A stretch of DNA of 64,000 nucleotides from a bacterium (GTDB taxonomy: Bacteria > Elusimicrobiota > Elusimicrobia > Elusimicrobiales > UBA9959), in the NCBI GenBank assembly GCA_021811315.1, contig JAJZPF010000009.1:30206-94205 (forward strand). Reading direction: 5' to 3'. The translations under genes and the position numbers were made by a program. Each line of letters opens with the position of its first letter. The first letter of the stretch is position 1. The notes beneath the pieces are model-generated. The model did no database searches and was not told the DNA's origin. It saw only the letters and a program-made list of their open reading frames with translations. Shown piece after piece: positions 43,440 to 52,189 of this stretch.

Positions 43440-43506
43440 AAAGGGGACAGGCTACTTTTTTTAAACCGGGCAGCGCCGCCGCCTGATAAAGTAGCCTGTC
43501 CCCTTT
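43440..43506. repeat. REP-like 67-bp palindrome serving as terminator
   Basis: Perfect 19-bp arms AAAGGGGACAGGCTACTTT (43440-43458) and its reverse complement (43488-43506) around a 29-bp centre, beginning 5 nt after the baeRF stop and followed by a T-run. The arm resembles widespread REP-type palindromes. Confidence 0.8.
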
Positions 43507-43522
43507 TTACTATAATTATTGG

Positions 43523-44590
43523 ATGAAGCTCTTCACTTTTTCCTTACTTCTCCTTCTCCCTTTGACCGCTTACGCCAGGCACGTGAAAAAGCCGGAGGCG
43601 AACATTGAAAAGCGCGCTCCCATCGTCAACTCCGCCGCGCCTGTCGTCCTTACGCAGGACAAGCCGAATTTCTGCATAATAGGGGCCCAGTCCGGGAAAG
43701 ATTTCAGGAGCGAGGCGGCCTTCAAGTCCATAGTCTGGAAAAGCAAAGTGGTTTACGTCGGAGAGACCCACGACGAACCGCTGGACCATATGGCCCAGCT
43801 GGAGGCGCTGAAAGCGATGAAGATAGCCCGCGGCGCCAAAATAGCCGTCGGCTTCGAGATGGTGGTCTCCACCCTGCAGCCGGTGCTGGACGACTACGCC
43901 GCCGGGAAAATAACCGAGGAAGAATTCCGGGAAAAAGCCGATTGGAAAACGGGCAAAGGCTTCGACTTCGCCCTCTATAAACCCCTTTTTGATTTCGTCA
44001 TCCAGAACAAGCTCCGCGCCCTGGCGCTCAACGTCCCGAGAGCCGTTATAAAAAAGATAGCCCGCACCGGCCTTGAAAGCCTGACCCCGGAAGAGAAGGC
44101 TTTCCTCCCCGAAAAAGTGGAAGTGACCAAGCACAAAAAGTACAACGAATACCTCAAAGAATCCTTCGGCGGGCACGGCAGCACATCCACGGTCACGACT
44201 TTCGCCTTCGATAACTACCTCGCCTCCATGGCCGCATGGAACGAAGGCATGGGCAGCCGCATCGTCACTTTCCTGGAAGAAAACCCCGCCTACGCCGTTC
44301 TGGTAATAGCCGGGAACGGCCACCTGATGTACAATGCCGCCATCCCCGCCTCGGTAAAATCCAGGCTGAAAGGGGTATACCAGGCCTCTTTCTTAACGGA
44401 AAACGCCCTCAAATGCCCCGAGACCATGCCCAAAGAGCAGAAAGACATGGCAAACTATATCTGGTACATCAACCACGCCCCCAAGCCCGAACCCGCCATA
44501 ACTATTTCCACAGCAACCGCGGCCGCGCCTGCCATCAGCACACCCCCCCTCCCCTCCCCCGCCACCCCCGCCGCACAACCCGGCAGGTAG
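43523..44590 (+). CDS. ChaN-like (DUF399) secreted protein
   Basis: 355 residues with a signal peptide (1-18, LTAYARH). ChaN fold motifs: 'KVVYVGETHDEPLDHMAQLEAL', 'VGFEMVVSTLQPVLDDYAAGKITEEEF', 'LRALALNVPRAVI' and 'VLVIAGNGHLMYNAAIP', which supply the conserved Glu/His pairs. ChaN of Campylobacter binds haem; other members are metallo-enzymes related to TIKI/EreA. The last 40 residues are Pro/Ala/Thr-rich and low complexity. No lipobox. Overlap with iron genes is not seen. The start lies 16 bp after the REP-like palindrome. Confidence 0.8.
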   Translation: MKLFTFSLLLLLPLTAYARHVKKPEANIEKRAPIVNSAAPVVLTQDKPNFCIIGAQSGKDFRSEAAFKSIVWKSKVVYVGETHDEPLDHMAQLEALKAMKIARGAKIAVGFEMVVSTLQPVLDDYAAGKITEEEFREKADWKTGKGFDFALYKPLFDFVIQNKLRALALNVPRAVIKKIARTGLESLTPEEKAFLPEKVEVTKHKKYNEYLKESFGGHGSTSTVTTFAFDNYLASMAAWNEGMGSRIVTFLEENPAYAVLVIAGNGHLMYNAAIPASVKSRLKGVYQASFLTENALKCPETMPKEQKDMANYIWYINHAPKPEPAITISTATAAAPAISTPPLPSPATPAAQPGR

Positions 44591-44615
44591 GTAAAATTAT
44601 TCACCAAGCTCTTCC

Positions 44616-44753
44616 GGAGGGGAGACCACAGGGGCCAGGTTAGCAAAAGCCCCTCGGAGGCCGAGGCTTGCGTAGCGCCGAGGCCGAGAGCGGCAGGCGC
44701 GCGCACGGTGTGCGCGACGCCGGTTTTGCGTTCTGGCCCCTGTGGTAGGCCCC
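44616..44753. repeat. GC-rich inverted-repeat element, family B
   Basis: Perfect 14-bp terminal inverted repeats ACCACAGGGGCCAG (44625-44638) and its complement (44733-44746). Its left 33 nt (44616-44648) recur at 63852-63884 with one mismatch, and its right end (44722-44750) recurs twice, inverted, at 63585-63678. It has no coding capacity and fills the gap before the MFS gene. Confidence 0.75.
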
Positions 44754-44785
44754 GACTTAGCATCTCGCGGTTTGCTTTCTGCACC

Positions 44786-46045
44786 ATGAAGAACTTCATC
44801 AACAACTACATCGCCGGGTTCAAGGCTTTCTCCCCTAATGCCAGGAACTTCCTCCTCCTGACCTTCCTCATGTCCTTCGCCCAGAGCGTCTTCGGCCTCG
44901 TCTTCAACCTCTATATCCTCAAGCTCGGCTACACCCGCGATTTCCTCGGAACCCTCGGCGCCATCCCCGGCCTTTCCATAGCCGCCCTCGCCATCCCCCT
45001 CGCCGTCTTCTGCGGCTCGCTCCCCGCCCGCAAAAGCCTGCTCGCTTCGCTCGCCCTCAGCTTCGCCTCAATGGCCGGCATGGCCGTTTTCCCCGGCCGC
45101 GCCCCTCTCATGTTCTTCTCCCTCGTCTCCGGAACCGCCGGCGCCCTGTTCGCCATCACCGCCATGCCGCTCATGGCCCGCAGCACCGCCGAAAAAGAAA
45201 GACAGCACCTCTTCAGCTTCCAGTTCGCCGTCTCGATGACCGCCGCTTTCGCCGGCAACCTCGCCTCAGGCTGGCTCACCGGGTTCTGGGCGACCGCTTT
45301 CTCCTACGGGGACGAAACCGCCGCCGCCTACCGCGCCACCATGCTCGCCGCCTGCGCCCTGCTCCTGGCCGCCGGCCTCCCCGCGCTTAAGATAAAAGAA
45401 GCCCCCGCCCCGAAAGACAAGTCCGGCGCCGCGGCCTTCTCGTCCATAGCCCTCTGGCCCGCCCTCCTCGTCCTCGCGCCGCAGCTCATAATCTCCTTCG
45501 GCGCGGGCATGATAATGCCGTTCCTGAATATTTTTTTCAAATCAAGCTTCGACCTGCATATCTCGAAACTCGGCTTCTTCATGGCCCTGATGCCGCTCGC
45601 TATGGCCGCCGGCGGCCTGATCGGCCCCTGGCTGGTCACCCGTATAGGCCGCGTGCGCGCAATGATAACCTTCCAGGCCCTCTCCATCCCTTTCCTCGCC
45701 ACCATGGGCTTCTCCGGCTATGTGCTGCCCACCGTAGCGGCGGCCTTCGTCCGCACTATGCTGATGAACGCAAGCTGGCCCGTCTACAGCGTCTTCCTGC
45801 TCAGCCATTTCCCGGCCTCCCAGCACCAGGCCGCAAGCGCTCTCTTCACCGCCGGCTGGAACCTCTCCTCGGCCCTCTCCGCCCGCCTGAGCGGCCGCCT
45901 CCAGATGGACTTCGGCTTCACCCTGCCTTTCCTGATCACCATCACCTGCTACTCCGCCGCCACGCTCCTCTTATCGCGCCGCTTTCTCAAAGAAGACAGC
46001 AAAAAAGCCGTCACGCAGACGGCCATCAAGGAAGAGATAGAATAA
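44786..46045 (+). CDS. MFS transporter
   Basis: 419 residues from the ATG at 44786; an in-frame reading from 44708 lies inside the repeat element. About twelve membrane helices in two halves joined by a basic loop (KIKEAPAPKDKSG). First half: 'FLLLTFLMSFAQSVFGLVFNLYIL', with the motif-A-like loop 'GLSIAALAIPLAVFCGSLPARKSLL'. Second half: 'LIISFGAGMIMPFLNIFFKSSF' and 'GPWLVTRIGRVRAM'. Substrate unknown; weak resemblance to multidrug exporters. C-terminal cytoplasmic tail (KAVTQTAIKEEIE). No strong RBS. Confidence 0.85.
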   Translation: MKNFINNYIAGFKAFSPNARNFLLLTFLMSFAQSVFGLVFNLYILKLGYTRDFLGTLGAIPGLSIAALAIPLAVFCGSLPARKSLLASLALSFASMAGMAVFPGRAPLMFFSLVSGTAGALFAITAMPLMARSTAEKERQHLFSFQFAVSMTAAFAGNLASGWLTGFWATAFSYGDETAAAYRATMLAACALLLAAGLPALKIKEAPAPKDKSGAAAFSSIALWPALLVLAPQLIISFGAGMIMPFLNIFFKSSFDLHISKLGFFMALMPLAMAAGGLIGPWLVTRIGRVRAMITFQALSIPFLATMGFSGYVLPTVAAAFVRTMLMNASWPVYSVFLLSHFPASQHQAASALFTAGWNLSSALSARLSGRLQMDFGFTLPFLITITCYSAATLLLSRRFLKEDSKKAVTQTAIKEEIE

Positions 46046-46081
46046 GCAAAAAAGCCGCGAATATAACAAATGATTTAAAAA

Positions 46082-46219
46082 CTATAAATCCTTAAGCGCG
46101 GACCAGAAATCCAGGGCGTCGGCGTATCTTTGCGAGGGCTCCGGCTCCAGTGCGCGGCTTATCACTTCATCCACCCCCGTCGGGAGCCAGCAAACATTGT
46201 TACCCGGCGCCGATTCAAC
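46082..46219 (-). pseudogene. C-terminal remnant of a Ser/Thr protein kinase
   Basis: Open minus-strand frame ending in TAG at 46082. The text 'LPTGVDEVISRALEPEPSQRYADALDF' is the classic end of a bacterial Hanks-type kinase domain (helix I with the conserved Arg in PxxRY). A stop in the same frame just upstream removes everything else, so only about 45 codons remain. Confidence 0.7.
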
Positions 46220-46619
46220 ACATCAGCCGCTATGCCCTAAAACAAGGGTGGCCGATTTCCCTTGGAATGCCGGCCGATTTGGTTTGGAATACGCACGTGA
46301 CGCCTCGCCCAACGGCTACTACGTGGCCAACCTGGACACCTACGGCGGCAATTCCGGCAGCGCCGTCTTCAACGCCAAAACCGGCGTTATAGAAGGCATC
46401 CTTATGCGCGGCGAGAACGACTATGTCTACAAGAACGGCTGCCGCGTCTCCAATGTCTGCGCCTCCGACGCCTGCCGCGGCGAGGACGTGACCAAGCTTT
46501 CGTCCATCACTTCCTCCTTCCAGAAAGCCTCCCCGGCCCGGGCCGAAGCCCCCGCGACGGTGGCCAAAGCCTCCCCCGCCTTCGAAATGCTGAAGACGAT
46601 CTCCCCCGAAGCCAATTAA
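46197..46619 (+). pseudogene. C-terminal remnant of a trypsin-like serine protease
   Basis: From about 46285 the sequence matches the end of the secreted protease at 53302-54333: 'YYVANLDTYGGNSGSAVFNAKTG', 'IEGILMRGEND' and 'CRGEDVTKLSSITSSF'. The catalytic Ser motif GNSG is present, but the His and Asp parts and the signal peptide are missing. The 46197-46285 stretch is not protease-like. It overlaps the kinase remnant head to head, a junction of two broken genes. Confidence 0.75.
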
Positions 46620-46634
46620 GGTAAAGGAGCCGAG

Positions 46635-46668
46635 AAAGCCCCCCCGGATTTTAAGCCGGGGGGGCTTT
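46635..46668. terminator. Bidirectional hairpin between converging units
   Basis: 13-bp perfect stem AAAGCCCCCCCGG / CCGGGGGGGCTTT around ATTTTAAG, between the protease remnant and the converging DUF4062 gene. Confidence 0.8.
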
Positions 46669-46692
46669 ATTATTATATCCGCAGAGTATTAT

Positions 46693-47754
46693 CTATCTAT
46701 ATCCCCATATTCGCTCAAAGTCATTATCAAATGATTTACTTAGCTTTGCATCTGCACGAAATTCAAACAGGGGGAATAGTTGCGTGTCACCCCGGTCTTG
46801 AAGCGGAAACATAAGAACCACAGGAATCTTGTCAAACATATATAGCTGATAACTCATAGGCCGATTTATCATTTTAATAGAAACCTTACTTCCAAAAGTT
46901 TTAAATGTATCGATTGTCTTATTTATATCCATCTTTACCGCTGCAAACGTACGGGCCTTCTGCTTCGCGATGCAAGATACTGCAATTTCAGACTTTGGAT
47001 TCGGAATTATTACTCTAATAGAAGTTCCATCTCTTGTTAAAAATTTTTTAATATTTTCCGTATTAGAGCCCAGCCATCTGGCGCTATAATTAAAGGCTAT
47101 TTTTATTTCTTTGGTGGTGGCATTAAAAAGCCGGTCCCAGTTTTCCCGCCATTCAGTCGCCTGCGAAACCATTTTTAATGATTGGAGACCATATATATCA
47201 ATGGGGGCTTTGTTTTTTTGCGATTGCAGAATCTTCTTAACCCTTGCATCGGATACGCTATTCCCACGAATCCAGCCTGTAGCTGGAGTGGATTTAATCA
47301 GGTTGGCTAGGCTCGCAGCTACTTGGCCTTTAAGATCCTTCGGGGAATCCCAATATCTGCACGATTTTTTCTGAACAAGCTCTCTAAACTTTTCTAGTTT
47401 CTTCTTGTCGTTCCCGGATTTCTCCCGCTGGTTGTCCGGCAACGAGTCTGTGTTCTTATGAAGGAATGCAAGGATTGGTTTCTTGCATAGTTTTGCGTAT
47501 TTATATTCCTTTTCAGTATAGCTTACACCCCTCGGGGATTTTGATCCGTATCGGCCGGCAATGATAAGAACGTAATAGTCGCAGTCATTAATCACTTTTT
47601 TTATTAACGCCCACTGGCTTTCATTCGCTGCCGGGAACAACTCCATCCCAGCTGGGATGCACTCAAGCTCCAGCAAAGCCTGCATCACTTCTTGGCGCTC
47701 AGCTTGCAGGTCCGTGAAAGTTGAGCTGACAAAAACCTGATATCTCTTATTCAT
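46693..47754 (-). CDS. DUF4062 protein with PLD-like C-terminal region
   Basis: 353 residues from the ATG at 47754 (AAAAGGAGAGAG upstream). Residues 1-100 are a DUF4062 domain: 'KRYQVFVSSTFTDLQAERQ', 'FPAANESQWALIKKVINDCDYYVLIIAGRYGS'. This TIR/nucleoside-deoxyribosyltransferase-like fold is common at the N-terminus of NLR-type immune ATPases. The C-terminus ('IKIAFNYSARWLGSNTENIKKFL', 'TSIRVIIPNPKS') resembles a phospholipase-D-like fold lacking the HKD motif. There is no NTPase domain between them. It is markedly AT-richer than its surroundings, which suggests transfer. A defence or stress effector is plausible but unproven. Confidence 0.75.
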   Translation of the reverse strand: MNKRYQVFVSSTFTDLQAERQEVMQALLELECIPAGMELFPAANESQWALIKKVINDCDYYVLIIAGRYGSKSPRGVSYTEKEYKYAKLCKKPILAFLHKNTDSLPDNQREKSGNDKKKLEKFRELVQKKSCRYWDSPKDLKGQVAASLANLIKSTPATGWIRGNSVSDARVKKILQSQKNKAPIDIYGLQSLKMVSQATEWRENWDRLFNATTKEIKIAFNYSARWLGSNTENIKKFLTRDGTSIRVIIPNPKSEIAVSCIAKQKARTFAAVKMDINKTIDTFKTFGSKVSIKMINRPMSYQLYMFDKIPVVLMFPLQDRGDTQLFPLFEFRADAKLSKSFDNDFERIWGYR

Positions 47755-47820
47755 TGCTCTCTCCTTTTGCGTGCACTGCATTACGTGATTTCTGAAACTA
47801 TAATAAATGATTACTTGCCG

Positions 47821-50800
47821 TCAGTTCCCCACCTGTGTCGGCGTGTTCCTGTTTGTTACATCTCCAAGACCTAGTTGGCCGGAAGCATTATATCCCCATG
47901 CCCACAATGTCGCATCTGTTTTTAGCGCCAGGGTGTGGCTTCCACCACCTATAACTGAGGCCCAGTTGGTATCCGATCCTACCTGGGTCGGAGTGTTTCG
48001 ATCAGTAGTATCACCTTGACCTAACTGACCACGCAAATTAAATCCCCAAGTCCAAAGTGTGCCATTTGTTTTTAAAGCTAGTGCGTGATTTCCACCTCCG
48101 GAAACAGAAGACCAGGTAGTGGCAGATCCCACCTGTGTTGGCGCGTTCCTATTTACCGCATCTCCAAGACCCAATTCGCCGTGAGAATTGTATCCCCAGG
48201 CCCAGAGTGTCCCATCTGTTTTAATAGCCAACGTGTGCCACGTGCCACAGGAAACAAATGCCCAATTAGTGCCTAACCCCACTTGTGTCGGTGTGTTTCT
48301 ATTAGCACTATTCCCGAGGCCTAATTGGCCGAAATTATTATCGCCCCATGCCCATAATGTCCCATCTCTTTTTCCTGCCACCGTATACGACCAGCCACCC
48401 GAAACAAATGCCCAATTAGTAGCAGATCCCACTTGTGTCGGAATGTTTCTGTTTGCGTTATCTCCAAGACCTAATTCACCGGAAAGATTATCTCCCCATG
48501 CCCACAATGTACCGTCTGTTTTTACCGCCAGTGTGTGGGCCACACCGGAGAAAGCAGAAGCCCAGTTAGTGGCAGACCCTATCTGCATCGGCGTGTTCCT
48601 GTTTGTTGTATCTCCAAGACCTAATTGGCCGTGAGAATTATATCCCCATGCCCACAATGTCCCATCGGTTTTTACTGCCACAGTGTGCTCTGCGCCGCAG
48701 GAAACAGAAGACCAATTAGTGCCAATTCCCATTTGTGTTGGGGAGTTTTCGGCAGTTGTATTGCCAAGACCTAATTGGCCGGAAGCATTATATCCCCATG
48801 CCCATAGTGTTCCGCCTGTTTTTATTGCTAACGCATGACCTGCGCCGCCGGAAACAGCTGCCCATGTAGTTCCCGCTTGTGCAGGGATATTCCTGTCTAC
48901 CATATCACCAAGGCCTAATTGGGTATAAAGATTCGAACCCCAGGTCCAGAGTGTCCCGTCTATTTTTACTCCCATCGTGTGATTCCAGCCGCCGGAAACA
49001 AATGCCCAACTGGTTCCCACATGTGTCGGTGTGTTTCTATCGGCTGTATCCCCAAGCCCTAATTGGCCGGAAGCATTAAATCCCCAAGCCCAAAGTGTCC
49101 CGTCTACTTTTACTGCGACTGTGTGATTCCCACTACCGGAAATGGAAGACCAATTGGTGGCAAATCCCACCTGTGTCGGTGTGTTTCTGTTTGTTGTATC
49201 TCCAAGCCCCAATTGACCGTAAGTATTATTCCCCCAAGCCCAGAGTGTCCCATCTGTTTTTACTGCCAGCGTGTGACCCGCGCCGCCGGAAACAGAAGAC
49301 CAGTTGGTGGCAGATCCCACCTGTGTCGGTGTGTTTCTATCGGCTGTATCCCCAAGCCCTAATTGGCCGGAACCATTAAATCCCCAAGCCCAGAGTGTCC
49401 CATCTGTTTTTACTGCCAGCGTGTGACCCGCGCCGCCGGAAACGGAAGACCAGTTGGTGGCAGATCCCACTTGTGTCGGTACATTTTTGTCGAAGTTTAT
49501 ACCGCCAAGCCCTAATTGGCCGGACCCATTATATCCCCAAGCCCAAAGTGTCCCATCTGTTTTTACTGCCAACGTGTGATTCCCGTTACAGGAAACAGAA
49601 GACCAGTTGGTGGCAGATCCCACCTGTGTCGGTGTGTTTCTATCGGCTGTATCCCCAAGCCCTAATTGGCCGGAACCATTAAATCCCCAAGCCCAGAGTG
49701 TCCCATCTGTTTTTACTGCCAACGTGTGACCATTGCCGCCGGAAACGGAAGACCAGTTGGTGGCAATTCCCACCTGTGTCGGTGTGTTTCTACTGGTTGT
49801 ATCGCCAAGCCCTAATTGGCCGACAAAATTAAATCCCCAGGCCCAGAGTGTCCCGTCTGTTTTTACCGCCAGCGTGTGACCATTGCCGCCGGAAACGGAA
49901 GACCAGTTGGTAACAGTCGGGCCAGTTATTTCAGTTAAGGGCATCCCTGTTGCGGGGGCATTTAGTAGGTCTTGCGCCTCAAAATAATAAGTGTAATTCG
50001 TCCCGGTAGAAGTTAAGACTTTGGAATAAGTGTAAATAGAGCCAGTAACCGGTGCACCGGAAACAAAACTCATAACAAACGGGCTGCTGATTATTTCGGT
50101 TCCGCCTTTCTTTATATGCAGTTTTGGATAATCCGAAGTGGGGATATCACTGTCTGAGTCACTATATTTAACTCTGAAAACATAGCTTGTAGCACTCGTG
50201 CCTGTTTCTGGGTTAAGTCCGTCAGCAGTATAGCTGACTTCCCCAGTCCATAAAAGAATTGGACTACTATTAGTGATGTCGGGGGCATCAATAGGTGATG
50301 TTTCTATTGCGGGGATGTTATAAGAATTTTTAGCCTCAAAATAGTATGTATAATCAGCCCCTCTCAATAATGTGGTTGTGTACGAATAAATAGCACCGCT
50401 GGAATAAGCCCCGGAAATATACGTCATGGCGAATGGGGAACCGGAGATTTCCGTTCCGCCTTTTTTTATGTGGACCTTCGGGTAACTACTTGCAGGCGCA
50501 TCGCCGTTAGGGTCTGCATATTTTACGCGGTAGATTATACTATCTATTGAAAATCCGACTTCCAGATTAAGTCCATCAGCAACATAATTCGTTTCGCCAG
50601 TCCACAATAGAACCGGAACCAATACAACCACGGGGGCATTAATCGCGGACACCGGAGAGCCAATAGCGACCTGGCCATTTATGTTTTTTGCCTCAAAATA
50701 ATAGGAATAATCGCTGCCTAGAACCAGGGTTGTGGAGTAGGAATAAATTGCGCCGCTGGAATAAGCCCCGGAAACATATGTCATAGCGAATGGGGAGCCG

Positions 50801-51132
50801 GAGATTTCCACTCCACCTTTTTTTATGTGGACTTTAGGGTAACCGCTTGCCGGAGCGTAGTTGTCACCATTTCTATATGCCACCCGGAAAACAAAAGGTG
50901 TTGCTGCCGTCCCCGCTTCGGGATTGACTCCGTCGGAAACATAATTTGTTTCACCGGTCCAGGTAAGGGTTATCGCCCGGCCGGCCAGAATCTCATTTCG
51001 TTTTAATTCAACTTTTTCATCCACTTTATCAACTTTCTTTTTGACTTCTTTTATAAGACCCAAGCTGAAGCCAGCAAAAAGGGTTGACGGGAGCATACTG
51101 ATAAATAAAAGGCTTAAAATGGTTTTTCGCAT
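47821..51132 (-). CDS. Secreted protein with three Ig-like repeats and 14 RCC1 repeats
   Basis: 1103 residues with a signal peptide (1-20). Residues ~20-45 are a Lys/Glu coiled stretch (KKKVDKVDEKVELKR). Three ~115-residue repeats follow (~55-405), each with 'WTGE.(N/S)Y', 'YPKVHIKKGGTEISGSPFAM' and 'YTYYFEAK', likely beta-sandwich modules. Residues ~409-1103 are fourteen ~50-residue RCC1 repeats of the form 'HTLAVKTDGTLWAWG.N..GQLGLGD', i.e. two seven-bladed propellers. An exported binding or adhesion protein is likely. Its start is 21 bp after the upstream outer-membrane-like gene, so they form an operon. AT-rich relative to the chromosome. Confidence 0.88.
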   Translation of the reverse strand: MRKTILSLLFISMLPSTLFAGFSLGLIKEVKKKVDKVDEKVELKRNEILAGRAITLTWTGETNYVSDGVNPEAGTAATPFVFRVAYRNGDNYAPASGYPKVHIKKGGVEISGSPFAMTYVSGAYSSGAIYSYSTTLVLGSDYSYYFEAKNINGQVAIGSPVSAINAPVVVLVPVLLWTGETNYVADGLNLEVGFSIDSIIYRVKYADPNGDAPASSYPKVHIKKGGTEISGSPFAMTYISGAYSSGAIYSYTTTLLRGADYTYYFEAKNSYNIPAIETSPIDAPDITNSSPILLWTGEVSYTADGLNPETGTSATSYVFRVKYSDSDSDIPTSDYPKLHIKKGGTEIISSPFVMSFVSGAPVTGSIYTYSKVLTSTGTNYTYYFEAQDLLNAPATGMPLTEITGPTVTNWSSVSGGNGHTLAVKTDGTLWAWGFNFVGQLGLGDTTSRNTPTQVGIATNWSSVSGGNGHTLAVKTDGTLWAWGFNGSGQLGLGDTADRNTPTQVGSATNWSSVSCNGNHTLAVKTDGTLWAWGYNGSGQLGLGGINFDKNVPTQVGSATNWSSVSGGAGHTLAVKTDGTLWAWGFNGSGQLGLGDTADRNTPTQVGSATNWSSVSGGAGHTLAVKTDGTLWAWGNNTYGQLGLGDTTNRNTPTQVGFATNWSSISGSGNHTVAVKVDGTLWAWGFNASGQLGLGDTADRNTPTHVGTSWAFVSGGWNHTMGVKIDGTLWTWGSNLYTQLGLGDMVDRNIPAQAGTTWAAVSGGAGHALAIKTGGTLWAWGYNASGQLGLGNTTAENSPTQMGIGTNWSSVSCGAEHTVAVKTDGTLWAWGYNSHGQLGLGDTTNRNTPMQIGSATNWASAFSGVAHTLAVKTDGTLWAWGDNLSGELGLGDNANRNIPTQVGSATNWAFVSGGWSYTVAGKRDGTLWAWGDNNFGQLGLGNSANRNTPTQVGLGTNWAFVSCGTWHTLAIKTDGTLWAWGYNSHGELGLGDAVNRNAPTQVGSATTWSSVSGGGNHALALKTNGTLWTWGFNLRGQLGQGDTTDRNTPTQVGSDTNWASVIGGGSHTLALKTDATLWAWGYNASGQLGLGDVTNRNTPTQVGN
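47824..49908 (-). repeat. 14 tandem ~150-bp RCC1-encoding repeats
   Basis: Direct repeats of about 150 bp inside the RCC1 gene. Units 1-6 (49908 downwards) are most alike, with long identical stretches, while units 7-14 have diverged, suggesting recent expansion from the 5' side of the block. Confidence 0.9.
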
Positions 51133-51153
51133 CTGATTTTCCCACTGGCCGGT

Positions 51154-52032
51154 TTATTTAAAATGCCAGTAAATACCCATATTTATTATGTAGCCTATGC
51201 CACTTACTGATTCAGAGAATTCATTATCGTTTAGGCTTATATACATAGGGCCGAAATCCATGGACAGGCGTAATGGACCAGAAAGAGAAATATCCCCGCC
51301 GATAAATGCGCCGCCGGCAAAGCCGGAACCTTCACTTGTTTCTCCTTTGAAGCCTATATAGTCCCCTTCCAGGCCGCAGAACAAGGACAAGCCATTATTG
51401 GAGCCCAGTTGGTAATAAAACCTCGGCCCCACCACAAGAACCCTGGAGCCGGATTGCGCTTTGACCTCCCAGGCGGTCCTTGGGCTTGACTGGTATCTTA
51501 TAGCCGCGCCGGGATATACCAGGCCAAGAGCCCAGTTTCCGGGAACGGGATTTTTTACTGGAGTCGTGTTTTTCCCCGCAATAACCGGCTGTGTGTCGGT
51601 GAGTCTGCCGGGAACGACTGTGGTCCCGACTTTTTTCAACCGGGCCAGTTCGTTAGCGCTCAGATCCGTGAGGGTTTTTATCTGTTCCGGCTTCGCCTGT
51701 GCCCGGCCGGCTGTGTGGTTTTTTATTGAGTCAATTACTTCTTCGCTTACCCCCGCATCACGCAATTCCATCAGCGCCTCAGGGCTTGTATCAAACCCGG
51801 ATGGAAAGCGCGCAATCAGGGAGATAATCGTGTCGTCGGCGATACCGGATCTGGCCAGTGAGATTACCTGCTTGTTCGTGAGCGGTTTTGTTTCGGCCCC
51901 AGGCCGGGCCGCATCCGTTTCCGCGCTTTCCTGCAAATCGGCATCAATGAGAGTATTTTGCTGCGTGGCGGCGATAACGGAAAAGGCCAGAAGCATATAA
52001 CAGCCAATCGTTATTGAGCAATACTTTTTCAT
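51154..52032 (-). CDS. Probable outer-membrane beta-barrel protein with repeated helical motif
   Basis: 292 residues from the ATG at 52032, the first Met followed by a signal peptide (SITIGCYMLLAFSVIAA); the longer in-frame reading lies upstream of the promoter. Residues ~40-95, 'LTNKQVISLARSGIADDTIISLIARF' (broken here) then 'ALMELRDAGVSEEVIDSI', are a helical motif seen in many secreted proteins of uncultured bacteria. The C-terminal ~160 residues alternate as amphipathic strands ('GNWALGLVYPGAAIRYQ', 'LSLFCGLEGDYIGFKG') and end in WHFK, consistent with an 8-stranded barrel ending in an aromatic residue. It leads an operon with the RCC1 gene under a consensus promoter. Confidence 0.72.
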   Translation of the reverse strand: MKKYCSITIGCYMLLAFSVIAATQQNTLIDADLQESAETDAARPGAETKPLTNKQVISLARSGIADDTIISLIARFPSGFDTSPEALMELRDAGVSEEVIDSIKNHTAGRAQAKPEQIKTLTDLSANELARLKKVGTTVVPGRLTDTQPVIAGKNTTPVKNPVPGNWALGLVYPGAAIRYQSSPRTAWEVKAQSGSRVLVVGPRFYYQLGSNNGLSLFCGLEGDYIGFKGETSEGSGFAGGAFIGGDISLSGPLRLSMDFGPMYISLNDNEFSESVSGIGYIINMGIYWHFK

Positions 52033-52086
52033 TATGAAACTCAAATTTCTTGGAAAGGTAAAGAACAACCCCTTTCCCCTGAATAT

Positions 52087-52115
52087 ATCATAGCTCGCTG
52101 CGCTGTGCATGTCAA
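52087..52115 (-). promoter_or_regulatory. Sigma70 promoter for the outer-membrane/RCC1 operon
   Basis: Minus strand TTGACA (52110-52115), 17-nt spacer, TATGAT (52087-52092); leader of about 50 nt to the ATG at 52032. Confidence 0.8.
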
Positions 52116-52189
52116 TGCTTAATGTGTTTATATTATTTCTTGCGTTTGTGTATGTGGACCGCGACGGGCAGAGGTTATACAATTTCCAC

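Noticed and set aside
48000..49900. CRISPR-like regularly spaced repeats
   Set aside because: The ~150-bp period and continuous reading frame show that these are RCC1 protein repeats, not short repeats with unique spacers.
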